A stretch of 64,000 nucleotides of DNA, from positions 159,312,053 through 159,376,052 of the forward strand of contig NC_134700.1 of NCBI RefSeq assembly GCF_043290135.1, in the 5' to 3' direction. Within the stretch, counting starts at the first letter, position 1. Each line of letters opens with the position of its first letter. Positions 63,601 through 64,000 of the stretch are shown piece after piece. Below the pieces are notes generated by a model. The model searched no databases. It was not told the origin of the DNA and saw only the letters and a program-made list of their open reading frames with translations. The DNA comes from Rhipicephalus microplus. Its lineage: Eukaryota > Arthropoda > Arachnida > Ixodida > Ixodidae. Both the position numbers and the translations under genes were made by a program.

Positions 63601-64000
63601 TATTGCAACGAAAGACTGCCCCTATAAAGTACTTGGGTCCCAATGCATCGCACCTAGCCACACGGTACACCATAGGTATTACAGAGCAAATTGCACTATG
63701 GGCATAAAATCATTGACATGTTACTCGTCTTACCCTCAAGGTGTAAACACATGTGGCAACATAGGGGGGAGGAGGCAGTTAGGCAGAATGCAATGAGCAC
63801 TCAATTAATGTCACAAGCCTTGTCATTAGTCCTCCGAGTGACATGACATCACTCTCTATAAGTGGGCATTACAGTATTACAGGACGACAAACAGACACTA
63901 CATCATTTTTTTGTTTCCCCCTTAAAATGCCTAAGTAATGCTATTTTAAACGAATCAGACAGAAAAACACAAAAGCTATGATGAACATTTTTTTGAAGGG
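63601..64000. other. right edge, nothing recognised
   Basis: Presumed UBR3 intron. No exon with a matching phase was found. Confidence 0.5.

Overview
The window is animal nuclear DNA: short exons with GT-AG introns, no operons, and a very dense load of transposable elements. It best fits a hard tick (Metastriata, of the Rhipicephalus/Dermacentor/Amblyomma type). The clues are a Ruka-type tRNA-derived SINE, many Tigger/pogo elements, CR1-like LINEs and a host gene of arthropod type. The species call is inference.

One host gene runs through almost the whole window on the minus strand: UBR3, an N-recognin-family RING-H2 E3 ubiquitin ligase. I could chain 17 consecutive internal exons from 62150 down to 2928. 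Every junction has a usable splice pair and matching reading phase, giving 1040 continuous codons. The N-terminal UBR box (beyond 64000) and the last RING cysteines plus C-terminal domain (left of position 1) lie outside the window. Exons 10 to 12 encode a low-complexity linker with recurring (G/S/T)-(A/T/S)-(L/V)-V-P units.

Almost everything else is intron filled with nested transposons. Left to right: a Tigger element (320-2408, TA target sites); a complete but decayed Ty3/gypsy element (3574-9584, 4-bp target duplication) whose integrase is split by a Tigger-like insertion; a TTAA-flanked DNA element (11714-17385) holding a LINE with RNase H, itself holding a pogo-like element; a nearly full-length CR1-like LINE (23094-27316) carrying a 2A ribosome-skipping motif at the start of its protein; a stack at 28681-34235 in which a TA-flanked element holds a MITE, which holds another MITE, and also an apparently intact piggyBac transposon (31709-34121); further Tigger derivatives, a SINE and MITEs (34600-40060); a hAT-like element carrying a Penelope-type GIY-YIG fragment (42473-43766); more Tigger and TTAA elements (45005-50000); a 5'-truncated LINE with an unbroken reverse transcriptase frame (53340-54890); and a last Tigger derivative (62739-63598).

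The strongest items for a second look are the 2A motif in the LINE at 23602-23628, the structurally complete intron-containing piggyBac at 31709-34121, the nested insertion chronology, and the repeat-bearing UBR3 linker.
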